64,000 bases of DNA from contig JARVKI010000074.1 in assembly GCA_036674765.1 (NCBI GenBank), positions 62,001 through 126,000 of the forward strand, in the 5' to 3' direction. Under the pieces are notes generated by a model. The model did no database searches. It had not been told where the DNA came from and saw only the letters and a list, made by a program, of their open reading frames with translations. Positions 22,248-34,110 of this stretch are shown here, one piece after another (within the stretch, counting starts at the first letter, position 1; the number at the start of each line of letters is the position of its first letter). The DNA comes from Seiridium cupressi. Lineage: Eukaryota; Ascomycota; Sordariomycetes; Amphisphaeriales; Sporocadaceae. The translations under genes were made by a program, and so were the position numbers.

Positions 22248-24335
22248 AGCCTATCTACCACTGTCAAATGACATTAAACAACGTACCATTGGCGACGGGG
22301 GATGGCCTGGTCTTCGTGGCACACCGAGTCGAGCGTCGCCTGGTAGCAATTGGATCCGCGCGTCGCCCGCTATCGCCTGTCTGAATGCAAGCAGTCACAC
22401 GAAGGCTGAACATTGCTGCTGATTGCGATCCTACGCTTCACTTGGAAGTCAACACCATGACTTCGATTTCCTTGGCCGCTTCGGAACTGCATTCTTTATG
22501 GTCACGATTTCGCCGGGTCATACTATCCGCACCGGCATTACCGTAATGACCTGTCTCTGACTCGGTATGATAATGCCTAATTCTCAACCAACCCATTCTT
22601 TACTCGTCTACTGTCACCTATCTTTCGCACATCGTTGCACCTTTTTATTCAAATTTTTATCGAGCATCGGCGAGCCCGGAGTTCAGCGGTGGCGGCCTAC
22701 AACGCGCAGCATCTTTTATCGGCATATTCACACTGCAGTACTGGGAATAGCAACCTCGACGCAAACCATCTTACTACCACTTCTGCTCATTTCGCCACCC
22801 CTTGCTGTATACAATAGAAGCTTTTTGGTGGGATGGATATCATGGTTGCATAGAACACTTTTGAACTGGAAACTGGGTTTGTACAAACAACAGTCGGGAC
22901 GTTTTTGGGGAAAAAAGAAAAACATGTCACCCGCGGGATGCTATTAGATTATTATGATTGTTGGGAAACGAACGTCGCCGACGCCCTGGGACAGGAATCG
23001 GCCCCGGCATCGAAGTGCTCGAGACGGGAAAGAAACGATCCTACCCGGGGTACGGATCGTTGTACATAGATTTAGCATGCCAGATAAACACTTGGAAAAA
23101 CAAATCCGATCGCTCGTGTCCGTCCGAAAAACGTGTTCCAGTGAAGGTTTCGCCTTGACTGTCCAGCAGTGCGAGCCATGACTGGTAACTGACACCATCG
23201 TTTCGTGACTTCGACGGCTCGAAGCCATGGCTCACGCGATGCAAAGCCTCTGCCAGGAACGCGACCTCGCTCACTCGGTCGGCCCGTCCTGCATATTGCG
23301 CGCCTGCTTAGACAGAGCTAAAATGGACCACGATCGGAAGCCCGGCTGATTGTTTCGGGACTCACTTAGGGCTGCATCAAGTCTAGAAGAAACAGGGCTA
23401 GATGCCTAGCAGAAGCTCGTATTGAATCAGCGCCATGGCTTCTAGCCCCGGGTACAGCGGCGGCGGATGAGGCGCTTTCAGTATGTGTATTCGTTTTTCT
23501 ATTCCTTTTGTTTGACAAGGGTCCCGATATCGATGCGGCGGTGGATTTTTCACATGGATCTCTGACTGTATGACTTGTCAAGTTGATTTGATGGCAAAGA
23601 GATATTTGTTGTGTGTCTACCCTACCCGTCCGGGGTATAGAATTCGTTCAACCAGAACACGGTAGATTAGGGCAGTCTGGAGTTGTACTTTTATCTATTG
23701 CTTATACAACTGCCGTCCTAGGGCAATATATCATTGATGGTTGGGTGTCTGTCGGACAGAGTCACACTGCTGAACTGCGGACTCGGCTCCTGTAGCAGAA
23801 AACAGAGTTTAATTAATTTGGCCAATCCTTGCAGCGCCTGACGCTCGGTGCTTCCCCAATACGCTCTGCATGCATATATGCCATATGACTTCGTCATCAC
23901 CCTCTCTCAATGGTACCTCACATTCTCTTCCATACGCACAATTTGTGGGTCATTGAACTGGCATCTGCCCCGGCGTCTAATCTCCAATCCAGGCGTATAG
24001 AAACTAAAGCCTAGGATGTACTCGCTGCCTGAACACAGTTCTCGCCCCGTCCGCCAGTGATTCTGGATTGGAGGATCTAAAGCAATCATGGCATATACAA
24101 CGTGGCTAGTGGTGGGGCGGATGCTCTCTGGTAGGACAGCTGAGCTGCATGTCATGGCGACTTCCTCATGTCTTCGTTAGTGTATGAGAAGGTTACCTTT
24201 TATCCGCCCAATGTTTCCGATTGGAAGTGCGCTGCAATCCTCCAAGATATCCCGGCCAGTCTTGATAGATTAAAGGCCATACTCGTTCGCGGGACATACT
24301 GCGATCAGTGCTGGCTAAACATGTCTTCACAAGCG
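22248..24335. other. intergenic spacer
   Basis: About 2.1 kb between the 3' ends of the glycosyltransferase (+) and the lectin-like propeller gene (-). No gene is supported; the frames present have no motifs or coding-like composition. Confidence 0.5.
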
Positions 24336-25987
24336 CTAACATGCTGCCGACCATGTGTTCATCAAATTTCCACCGACACTTTGCACATCGGTCATCGTTT
24401 GCCAGCTTCCGTCCGTGTTAATTTCGTAGTCCCCACGCAGGAGCTCTCCTGAACTGCCCAGAGCGAAGATACCAATGCTTGATGTCGAGTTGAATCGTAT
24501 AGCCAACGGCGCACTTCGTGCCATCACCCCTAAATCTTGCCACTCTTTCTGCCAGTCCAAGCCAACGAGTGCCCTTTGCTTCAGGTTTCCATCTGTGCCA
24601 AGGGCAACAACATCAAGTCGTTCGTCTGACATCTTTACGACAGATGGAATACTAGCCCAGCTGCCATTGAGGTTTTCTAGGTCAGTGTAACCTGATGAGT
24701 TAGACCACGAAAAATGGTACATGGCATAATCACGTCCGATCCCGAAGAAGTCGATTCTGTCGTCCGACGGTGAAACCACCACAGGCTCGCCTATGAAGGA
24801 ACCGCCCCTATCATTCCAGTCCAACCACTTTGAATGGGAGCTTGACCATTGACGATGAAGGACGGTGGAGGTATCTCTGTCGTACATGACAACGTCATGC
24901 ATGATTTCGTCGTTCCGGCAGACGACGGCCGGTGTTGAATTTGTAGTCCTATAAGGAGCTTGGTCTAGTGTCGACTGCCACGTATGCCCGCCCGGGTGCG
25001 TGCCGTTATCAGCCCAGTCATTAACGTCGGTATCCCAGTAGTTATTTATGACTTCAGGACCGTCGGCCCCGCTGATCAGAGTCCATATGTCGGGCCGATC
25101 TGTATGGTATTGTGAATGGCATGCTGAGACTCCACTGGTTGCTTTCCCACCAAGGCCGCGCCAACCACTCCATTCATTCCCCTCGAATGACTTGTAAATA
25201 ACGCCGTTGCTAGAGTGCACACCAAATACATCGAGCCTCTGGGAAGAGTTCCAAACCACAGCGACAGGCTGGCTCTGGAAATCACCTCCAAGACTGATCC
25301 AGCCACCCGTGCCTCGGGCTTGAGCTGACAGATACCACAAGTCCCCGCCCTTCGCAATGGTGAACAGGTCTACTCCGTTGTCCCAGGGATCATCATAAAT
25401 TGCGGCACTGAGAATCTGGGCACATATTGTTCCGTCGCAAAGACTAGCTTTGCAAGGGTCTGGGATTTTCAGGGGTGCTGTCGAGCTGTGATCATTGTTA
25501 GTAGCTTGTTTTTAGATGACAGGATCATATACACCCACGAGTCGTTGCTCTTGCGCGAGTATACCCCGTACACCACACCGAGTATTACACCAATCATGAC
25601 CAAGGTGATCAATGCAGCCATCACCCACGCCTTTTTCCGCTTATACCATCTAGGCTGTTGGCTGTAAGACTCGACTGGACTTGTTACTTCTATGACCAAT
25701 GGAGCTCGTCCTGCGGTGGCCTGCTTATCGCTGTCATCGAACTTAGGTGGGCCACACGACGTTCTGGACTCATGTGTCGATGATCCTTCCCAGGAGTCAT
25801 TCCGGTGAAAAGGCTGGTCGAGTGGAGAAAACACAGCGGGTTCAAACCACCGAATCCATTGATGAGGCGTCGCACCCTGTTGTACAGCAGAGTCTCCCTC
25901 TCTCCTAGAACATATCTCCGGAATCACTTCACCCTCCATCCAGAACTGCGGCTTCGTGTTTCTCGAATACCGCTCCGTGGGAGTCAT
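24336..25987 (-). CDS. membrane-anchored beta-propeller lectin-like protein
   Basis: The model is complement(join(24336..25485,25487..25987)) with the 53-nt intron 25486..25538 removed, i.e. exons 24336..25485 and 25539..25987, 532 residues. The intron has a GTGGGT donor, a perfect TACTAAC branch site and a CACAG acceptor, and the phases match. A polar Ser/Pro-rich N-terminal region of about 110 residues precedes a basic stop (RKK) and one membrane helix (ALITLVMIGVILGVVYGVY). The luminal or extracellular part carries several repeats of about 50 residues with W, LGG, RLDVFG and VVW-like motifs. This matches fucose-lectin/PLL-type beta-propellers. It may bind glycans at the cell surface; ligand and role are inference. 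A longer start at 26092 is possible but adds no recognised sequence. Confidence 0.82.
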
Positions 25988-27085
25988 GGCTTCGACAGCC
26001 TCTTGGCGGCCAGCTGTTTGCCCCTGTTGTCTGGCTGTAGCCGACAGTTCACCCTGTGGGCAGCTAGTATTGAGCCATTTCCAGGAGACCATCTTGCCAT
26101 ATTGACGGTTATGCAACTGGATGACCAGCCCTTCAGAAATGTAGTCGGGTTCCCTTGGATTTTAGAATCATCTCGGGACTATATACATGCACTCATGGCA
26201 TCCTTTCTTAGGTTCCCGTGCTATGGATTGAAGGATTAACCTGGGGATGCGGCTGTGCATGTTTTTATAGAGCCCTATGCGGCCCAAAACCCAAAACTGG
26301 ACATATTCACAGCATGTCACAATAGTTGCCAGTCTTGGCTATTGTAGTCCAACCCAGATCGCGAGAGACCATGACAAGCCTGTCGTATGCGTTGGGTCTT
26401 GTCGTTATCCATGCCGCGATCGACGGTTTCCTACCAGGGATTGAGCCTCAACATGTTCATCATTGCACACTAAGTGGCAAGCCTGTGTGGTGTGTAGGGC
26501 CTGGATTTGTGCTGTTTGGGTCCTTAGTCATGCCATCTGGCTTCACAATCCGGCGACTTAGTCATCTCAGGGGCCATCCTTACGGCGGTCGAGCCCAGGC
26601 CAGAGAAGAAGCCGAAGAGATCATTGGACTTGGCTGGTAGCGCGCCAGAAATAAAATCATCAGCTCCTTGAACGGATGCATCCAGCCGATGCTGCAAATC
26701 CCCATCTCGACGACCACGACAATCAGTGGGTCGTTACGCTTCAGCGTGAGAATTCGAATCCTACGAGTCCAATGGGCTTGGAACGAGAATGGAAATGAGT
26801 CTACATACTGCCGCTCAGCCCTTCTGGCCGAATTGGATCAAAGAAGGTGTGTCAACATTCAACTAGTACTAAGGGGGCATTTGCATATGACGCGAAAGAT
26901 TAAATTAGAATCGGTGCCCCACCCCGAGAAAATACGCGACTCGCCTGCCAGTCCAATGCAAGTCACAAACACCAACTGCACAAACTACTACCTATGCGCG
27001 TGCTGATGCAAGCCTCCCTTGCAACACGAAATCACGCTTTCCCAGAACGCTACGATGCTATGATGCCTGCAGGAAAAAGCAACTC
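25988..27085. other. divergent intergenic region
   Basis: A promoter region between the lectin-like gene (-) and the OB-fold-like gene (+). Some open frames exist (e.g. 26326-26640) but show no recognisable features. Confidence 0.5.
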
Positions 27086-28249
27086 ATGTCCGCATCGTCG
27101 CCCCCCGAGGAAGAGATAAGCTGCTTTGCTTTGGAAGCTCCCTTCACCCCTAAGCCCCTCATCGCGGATATCCTCCGGACCCGCTATTGCATCCCTGGGT
27201 CGATCTTCCTCGTCGAAGCAGTGGACGTCTTCCGGGCCTCATCAAAGTCGAACAGATGGCGCGGGGTCCGGTTGCTGCTTGGAGACGGCCAGCTTTGCAT
27301 CCAGGCCCTGCTTGCCGGTGAAATGCATAGTTATGTCGATCGGGGAGATGTCAATGTTGGGTCCTATGTAAAGCTTTCCAACTTCATTCTGGAGCGCACC
27401 CTGCCGGAGCCTGCGATCGGCAGTGCGAAGGGCAAGGAGACGGCGGGCGGTATTACCTATCTGGTGGTAGAAGATCTAATCACAGTTGGCTGGAACAACA
27501 GGCTGTTGGCCATGCTAGGGACTAAGGACCGTGTCGCAAACCCACATGGTCAGCCTCCAGCGACTCCAGCGACTCCAGCATTGGACACTGAAATTGACGA
27601 GAAACTCGACGCCTCTCTTGAGCCGGTGGAGCTTGTCGGAGTGCCTGCAAGCCCCAGCGCACACGTCCTCGACCAAGTCGCCGATGCAGAGGATGACTTT
27701 GAGGCCATAAACATACCCCAGCAGAAGATAACCCAGAAGCGGGCGGAGATCGCAGCACAGACCTCTTCCACATCAGACTATTCTGTGCCAATCGACCCCG
27801 AGAACCTCCCTTGGTCCGACGTGGATCCGACCAAACCACTCAAGCTCACTCCGCTGCGCTCGATACCCAATCTGCCGTACAAGCAGAACTGGTCCACCAA
27901 CGTCCTGGCCGTGATCGTCTCGATATCTGACCTGCAGTCATCCACACTGCCGCCCTTCACACAGCGGGTGGCTCGACTGGCCCATCCGTCGACAAAGAAG
28001 CAGGTTCACTTGACTGTCTTCCTCAATGCCGATGAGTTCGCGCCCTGTATGGGCAGTGTGGTTCTTCTGTTAGGAGTCAAGAACCACAGGTTCGATGGAG
28101 GCAGTCTGAAGAAATATGCTAGCGACAAGCCCAAGAATGGCGAAAGATGGTGGTTTGACGACCCGGTGCATCTCACTTGGTGTGATGTGGCGGGACTGAA
28201 GGCATGGTGGCACCAGAACCAGATCAACGAAAAGGAACACCCTAAATAA
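27086..28249 (+). CDS. uncharacterised protein with probable OB-fold (RPA-like) modules
   Basis: Single exon, 387 residues. The N-terminal part (about 30-140: YCIPGSIFLVEAVDVF, RWRGVRLLLGDGQLCIQALL, VGSYVKLSNFIL) and the C-terminal part (about 255-385: LAVIVSISDLQS, KKQVHLTVFLNADEF, GSVVLLLGVKNHRFDGGSLKKYAS) read like OB-fold beta-barrels of the replication-protein-A type. They are joined by an acidic, low-complexity linker that includes a short Pro-Ala-Thr repeat. This suggests a single-stranded nucleic-acid-binding protein of DNA maintenance or telomeres. I did not recognise a specific family, and the assignment rests on pattern rather than diagnostic residues. Confidence 0.7.
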   Translation: MSASSPPEEEISCFALEAPFTPKPLIADILRTRYCIPGSIFLVEAVDVFRASSKSNRWRGVRLLLGDGQLCIQALLAGEMHSYVDRGDVNVGSYVKLSNFILERTLPEPAIGSAKGKETAGGITYLVVEDLITVGWNNRLLAMLGTKDRVANPHGQPPATPATPALDTEIDEKLDASLEPVELVGVPASPSAHVLDQVADAEDDFEAINIPQQKITQKRAEIAAQTSSTSDYSVPIDPENLPWSDVDPTKPLKLTPLRSIPNLPYKQNWSTNVLAVIVSISDLQSSTLPPFTQRVARLAHPSTKKQVHLTVFLNADEFAPCMGSVVLLLGVKNHRFDGGSLKKYASDKPKNGERWWFDDPVHLTWCDVAGLKAWWHQNQINEKEHPK

Positions 28250-28629
28250 GAGAGCGGATCGCTGATAGGACAAATCAAGGTGACCACAACACAATAAGCT
28301 GACAATGTTGAGGGTAGACGGCAAACTTGGTCTCAGATCACAAATTTAAGCAAACACATGCGTAGCTGTGCTTATTTATTCCCTAGGTTTGCCATGTATA
28401 GTTTCTCCCCCTTCGGTTTTTATGCTGGTGAAAGTCTCGCGTGTCCATCAAAGGCCAAGCAAAACCTACCGGAACCACATAACATAAGAACTAGCCAGCA
28501 AAACTTTGGCCTTAGTTTTGGTGCTTTTCAGATGATTGCCAAGCTTGATCCGACGGATCCGGCTCTAAACCTCCACGACGTCCCTTTGATCTAGCAAATG
28601 GCGTTCCCACGGGTTCTGCAGGCACTGGC
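28250..28629. other. convergent 3' spacer
   Basis: A short spacer between convergent genes, mostly AT-rich. It probably holds only 3' untranslated regions. Confidence 0.6.
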
Positions 28630-30246
28630 TCAAACACCTGTAGTCTGAGCAGCAGCCGCCGCCGCCGTCCGTTCTGCCTCTTCCTTCTCACGCTCCTTCT
28701 GCATGTATCTTCTAATCATGTCGGTCAGAGTGAGCGTTCCACCAACAATTTTGCAGCCATTAATATGCGTAGGATCCTCCGCATCAGGGTATGTATAGCC
28801 TTTCTTCTCCCAATCCGGACTGTTGTCGTCCTCGTCATTGGGAGCGTCCATGTCGACCTATATCCTTTTGTCAGTACGCGCGTCGGTAGAAGGGGTATTT
28901 GAGATGTACAGTTACGTCTTCTTCTGGGGTACTGGAATTATTAGCAGCGCCATGAATGACGTCTTCAGTGCTGTAGAATAAGCGGCGGCTGCTCGAAGTG
29001 GGTGGGCGAATTGGGAGCTGAAAATGGACATCTTCAGCGGCTTGTTCCATGGCTTTGCATGAGATATCATCCCTGGAGCTGATTACATGCTGGTGACCGC
29101 CCATGACTGCAGGCATATGGTCGTCTCCCCGATCGTGTTGCGGCGAATCAAATCCACCAGGCGAGAGCCCAGCGGGTGATTTGTTCTTTCTGGGTGGAGT
29201 TATGGGCGAGATCGTAGGGGGAGAATCTAGAGTGTAGGTATAGCTAGCACTCTCGCGTTGCGAACAGGTTCCGTCGGCTGCAGTGAATTGGGTATACGCT
29301 GTATCAGTGAGAGGGCGAACAGGAGTGGGGGCGAGATTATCGTCGCCTGCGGGAGAGATGCGTGCTGAACTCTTATTGTCATGTGCAAGGATTGAGTGCT
29401 CATTAAGATCTCGGTCAACATCCATGGTCGTAGATTGATGGGGTTCTTTCTCGGACATACGTTCGCTGTCTTTGTACTCACCAGGCAAGTGCTATGACGT
29501 ATTATCAGACGGGATTCTGTGAGCACATGGTGGTGTGAACAAACCTATTTGCTGCTGGGTGAGCGGTTGACAGATTTGTGGGAAGGAGCAATCTCGTGGT
29601 GCATCCCATTCGAGCCCAAATCCTCACCTTTGGCTTCATTCCCTTTCTCGCCACTTAGCACCCTTCGGACTGACAAGCCGACCTGGCTACTCCAAATGTG
29701 CTGCGCCATGTCAAACACGGCGGCCAGTCCACCATCCGGATCCTCGAATGCCTTTGTTCGCAGGTCGAAATAGTCATCGTAGACGGACCGCCACTTATCA
29801 ACCAGACAGGCCAAGACCTTGCTCAGACTTGAAAACAAATCCTCTGATCTTGCAACCTCACTGTCTCGGTTGGCGAGAAACGTCGTCCTTGCACCAGTAC
29901 ACATGTGAATGAGCAGTCGTGTTGTCTTGTAGTCTCGTAGTAGTCCCCATTTGCCGCTTACGACCTCCCAAAAACCAGGCAGAGCCATGTACGGCTGGAA
30001 GTACCCAACCGTCTCGAATAGAATGCAAAGATTCACCAGAGGAAGTAGCTCCGGGGGATATTCGTCGCCCTTGCCACCGCCCAAACTCTCAATATATCGT
30101 GTTGACGAGAGAGCCAGCTGAACGCTCTCGGTGATGTTTGCAGCCTTACCGGTCACCACAAAGGTGAAGCCGTCAAAGGAATACCAAGGAGGACTGTCCT
30201 CAACCTGTGGGCAATCGATGCTGGCCATTTCGTGTAATCGTGCCAT
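28630..30246 (-). CDS. uncharacterised fungal protein, unusual exon structure
   Basis: I do not recognise a family. The first block (29545..30246, 233 codons from a clear ATG) is a folded-looking, Leu/Trp-rich domain (PWYSFDGFTFVVTG, LLPLVNLCILFETVGYFQPY, VSGKWGLLRDYKTTRLLIHM). It ends in a TAG immediately followed by GTTTGT. The second block (28916 to about 29491) is a polar, Ser/Pro-rich disordered segment. It joins the last block (28630..28857) through a clean 58-nt intron with GTAACT donor, ATATAG acceptor and phase 0. The last block ends with a charged helix (TLTLTDMIRRYMQKEREKEE) and a poly-Ala stretch. Blocks one and two are only about 60-90 bases apart, so one transcript is likely, but no consensus splice joins them without including the TAG. 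Alternatives are a weak GTCAAC donor with a CATAG acceptor, a disrupted gene, or two proteins (233 and 256 residues, the second from the ATG at 29458). Confidence 0.55.
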
Positions 30247-30719
30247 TCAGTGCGAGACTAGGTCAACAAGAACGCCTAGTTCTGCACCCAGTCTTGGCGG
30301 GAATTTCGCGTAAGTGATGTGACGAGAATGAAATGCTAACAGAGATTGGTATTGGGATCCATATTTCTCTGAAGCACGTTCGTCTGGGTAGGGTCGTTGG
30401 CTGGGAAGCGGGCGCTGAGATGCGTCGCTGAAAATTATTCGCCAGGGTTTCCCACAATTGTGGCCGGCTTGTCTAGGTAGTCTTGCAAGTTTTTAAAGAA
30501 GTATCGAGTGCATAGCTTATTGTTGTTGAAAGTACAACACCTGGAATATGCTATTTAGCTTTAATATTCGGGTATGGAGAAATTCGCGATACAGCAGAGA
30601 TTAGAAAAAGGCGAGCCATTGCTGAGCTTTCAATTCTTCATTTCGAACCATGATCATGTGTATTCATACACTACTACATTAATGTTGGCATTTTCTCTTC
30701 TGCTTCCAGCCGTCGTCTA
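30247..30719. other. spacer between two minus-strand genes
   Basis: Holds the promoter of the uncharacterised gene and the 3' end of the nuclease gene. It becomes AT-rich from about 30480. No gene is supported. Confidence 0.5.
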
Positions 30720-32676
30720 TTATGCATATTTGCATAAGTTGAACTTCCCGACGCTTGGGTCATGATCCGACACTTGGTTGTCGTACGACACCCATGTATT
30801 TACGTGGATGTGTTCAAACTGCGAGCCTGAGCTATTGCTGGCCAGGGCGGGACTGACGAAAACATGGTCCAGCTCTTGCGAATTCATGTCGTAGAGGTAC
30901 GTGTAGCGCTCATTTTCAGGAATGCCCGCCACGACATCAAGATCATTGAGTCCAGAGAGCGAGAGGAAGTCCTCGATAGGTTGGACAACAGGGTATTCAT
31001 TGAAGTCACCCGCCACAATAATTTTGGCTTCACAGTCCTCGGCAAGAATCTCTGCAATGAATGCCTGGGAGTGGGTCAGCGATTTCAAGTCACGAGATGA
31101 AAGAAGCTAGAGAATCAACTTACAGCAGTGACCTCGGCCTGAGCCTGTCGGGCGGCAACGACACCATTCACTGGAGGGCGCGCATCTCCCTGGATCGAAG
31201 AGCTACCACCCTTGGAAGCCCAGTGCACGTTTATAGTGAAGAATGTGTTGTTACCATCCAGAGTCTCCCAAGCGGCGACAAGGGGTTTCCGGCTGGATTC
31301 CCAGGCCGCATTGGCTGGATCGATGCGTCCAGGGTTGTACTTGAGCTCCGGACCCTCGAGGACCTCGTTAGCAGTCGTGGAGTTGCCAGGATTGGGATTG
31401 CGGAGTTGGAGCACATCGGGCCGGAAGAGATAGGCAACACGGATATTTCCACCGGGTTCGCCACCATCCTCGTCGTTGACTGGGGCGATATATGTGTAGT
31501 TGTACGCGACACCGCTCAGCTCTTCAATCGCAGCAGTCAAAGTCGACAAGGTCACATCTGACTCGACTACGCCGTCATCGGTCGCGCCATCGTTATCTTG
31601 GATCTCCTGGATGAAGAGGAGGTCAGGCGTAAGCAAGTAATCAACGATGTGGTGAGCAACCGCCTCAACATGAGCTGTGTCACTCGGCGCAAAGTTCTCG
31701 ACGTTGTAATCTCCCACAGTGAGACCAGAGCACGCACCGTCGCTGGTGAGAGACGTCGCGTTAGGCAGAGCAGGAGACAATGACTCAACCACGGTGATGT
31801 TGGTCAAGGGCAGAATGTGGTAGAAGCCGTATACTTGTGCGACGATCCCGGTGATGGATTCAAGTTTGTCTCCAAACTTGGTTTCTGTGGGATTGTCTGA
31901 GCCGTCTAGAGGGTCTGTGATTCTGATTGTCTCCGGATTCCCATCTATCGGGGGTTAGTCATCTGGGCGACGCCATAAACCTCAGCTGACGTACCTTTGC
32001 TGGTGATTGTGAGACCGCCCCTCTCGTTTAGGCCCGTTGTAGCCCAAGAACCAACGACCCACTGGTCACCATATTGGTTCGGTTTCGAAATCGCAACAGG
32101 ATTCTCAACAGTCACCAACTGGCCCACGAGGCTTTCCCAGAAGTCCAACCCATAGTTCTCAGGGTCAAGCTCCGGGTTTACGACCGAGACCAGTGACTGA
32201 TTGTTTGGCACGCCAAAGACGTCACCATTGTCCAGGCTGCTGTACTGCCCTGTCGGTGGGCTCAGCGTGTCGACGCCGATGACAAGCGGCTCGACTGTCT
32301 GCCCGTGCTCCAAGATCGCATCTACCTTGGGCGAGGCGATTTCGGTAAGATACAGATAGGAGCTGTCCGACCTGTACTCGCTGACCTTGCCGCTGATACT
32401 GATAACATCACCAGTGCTGATGGACGTGTTTTTGGCGAGAGCGCTACCATACACGTAAATGGCGTCCGATACCTTTGGGTCCGTTCCCTTCTCAACCGAC
32501 CGAATCCAGATACCGCCCGGACCTTTCGCTGTCACAATGCCAGTTACGCCGGTTACATTCTGTCCGTTGTATGGTGACAGGAACTTGTTGCCATTGATCT
32601 CTTCAATGGTTACTGCTGCGACGCCACCGGCGAGGAGAGACGTGGCAAGCCACCGTAGCGATGATGCACCTTTCAT
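30720..32676 (-). CDS. secreted endonuclease/exonuclease/phosphatase-family nuclease (ExeM/NucH-like)
   Basis: A predicted extracellular, metal-dependent nuclease or phosphodiesterase. The model is complement(join(30720..31064,31124..31944,31995..32676)), 615 residues; introns have GTAAGT and GTACGT donors and CCCAG and GATAG acceptors, and the phases agree. A signal peptide (LRWLATSLLAGGVAAVT) is followed by an OB-like N-terminal domain (TGVTGIVTAKGPGGIWIRS to YLYLTEI), as in bacterial ExeM-type nucleases. The catalytic EEP domain begins at VGDYNVENF and contains FIQEIQDNDG, the GDFNEYP motif and the terminal SDHDP motif, which supply the metal-binding and catalytic Asn, Glu, Asp and His. 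Several NxS/T sites fit secretion. It probably serves nucleic-acid scavenging or degradation of extracellular DNA. Confidence 0.92.
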
Positions 32677-32818
32677 TTTGTCGGCCTTGCGCTGCTCAAT
32701 GGGGCTCTAGGGAAACGGTTTGAAAGCACAAAGCAGGACCCTCCAACTGACGGCGCGGCGACGCCGCTGTTATATGCAGCACTCTCATGAGCATCTTGCT
32801 TTGATGAAAAGTGGTCGT

Positions 32819-32844
32819 CTTGGCATCTCAGCTTGGCATCTCAG
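32819..32844. repeat. perfect tandem duplication of CTTGGCATCTCAG
   Basis: Two adjacent identical 13-bp copies about 145 bases upstream of the nuclease start codon. This may be a simple slippage duplication or a duplicated promoter element. Confidence 0.85.
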
Positions 32845-33434
32845 CTATCGCCTCTGCCCGGCTGAGACCTTGCAGCGCGCAGGACTTCCAAGACCGGTGG
32901 CCCTGGCAGAGGAGTCCCCAGGAAGAAGGTTATTGGGCGCTGGCTGAGATTAATGCTGATCCTTGTCTTGACCACGGCAGCCAGTCGAGTTGACCAATCC
33001 ACGGCACGTTCCTGCCATGGCGGTTACCTGAAAGCGAAGGTGGTCCACCCCGGCAGCAACCCTAAATAGTAGAGTCTGGGGGCCGGCCATCTTGGCGCGC
33101 TCGCTTAGTTGTGAGCACTCGCCTCCATGTGATAGTCGGATTGGACGGCTGGGTAAGCAAGACCAAGTCGATTACATTTCCTTCCCTGCGAGCCGAGTAG
33201 CAATCGGTGAGGGCGTACACGTGGGCTTGTCCGAGGTCGTACTCATTCGTGGAAGATGGCTTAAAGCATCAGGAAGCGAGGATATTTAGACACTCAAGAC
33301 GCCCTGCTGAAGCCGTTGATTAGTGGAGCGCCGGAGACCGCCGGGGGCACCTATCGCTAGCGGACGTCATCTATTATTGGCGTTGATTATGTTCACGATG
33401 CTACATATCTAAATCTCCGACAGTCTTCTATCTT

Positions 33435-34110
33435 TCAGCCTTGGCAAGGCATTAGATTGTCCTCTGGGTTTTCACTTCCGCGATACTGACGCACACACAA
33501 CCTGACATGACACATTGCTCTTGGTGGATCTGGACAGTCCTCAATGCCGACGGTCTTCGCTCTTGGAACGCTTTTGTAGTGTCTATCAAAACTTACGGGC
33601 GACTTGACGGCTGATGTTCCTCTCCCCGGCATAGTCCTGCGAAGCACAAATGCTCTTTTCCTACACAAGTGATTGGGAAAATCGGTTGATTAAGCTTGAC
33701 GAGATCAGCCAAGCCAATTGCTGATAATACTAGATGAACCACGGAGCGTGACTGTATGTATGATGGCTGAAATCGAAAATCCGATATTCGAACCATAACG
33801 GACTCGTTGGGCGGAGGCGTAGAGGCTGTCTTGACTCGCTACAAGCTACAGAATTGCCGGATACCTCAAGGGCTTGGGCCAACGTACTGCAGTGCTTGAT
33901 CATTAATTCAGAAGGATCATTATGATCTGGTATCTGCAACAAAAAAGGAGTTAGGCTTAGAACACTGCGCTTAACACCCAGCTCACCTGGCCCAGGAATA
34001 AGTAAAGAGAGTGGCATCCGCTCTGTTGGGATAATCTCAATCCTAAAAAAGGGTATGATGGTGGGCGAGTCACTATCTATTTGGTCTTGAAGGCTCATGG
34101 TTGCGGACAT
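33435..34110 (-). pseudogene. possible decayed multi-exon gene
   Basis: An ATG at 34110 opens a coding-like frame (SDSPTIIPFFRIEIIPTERM, PSELMIKHCSTLAQALEVSG). It is crossed by an intron-like segment with GTGAGC donor, CCTAAC branch and GTTGCAG acceptor that is 53 nt, so removing it shifts the frame into an early stop, whereas leaving it in keeps the frame open to 33730. Further splice-like signals (ATTTCAG, then CCCGTAAGT near 33597-33600) and frames follow. The mix of good splice sites and broken frames at the edge of an AT-rich island suggests a gene in decay. The family is not recognised. Confidence 0.3.

Noticed and set aside
29518..29773. Plus-strand frame antisense to the uncharacterised gene
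   Set aside because: It lies opposite the coding sequence of the first block and looks like its reverse-strand shadow.
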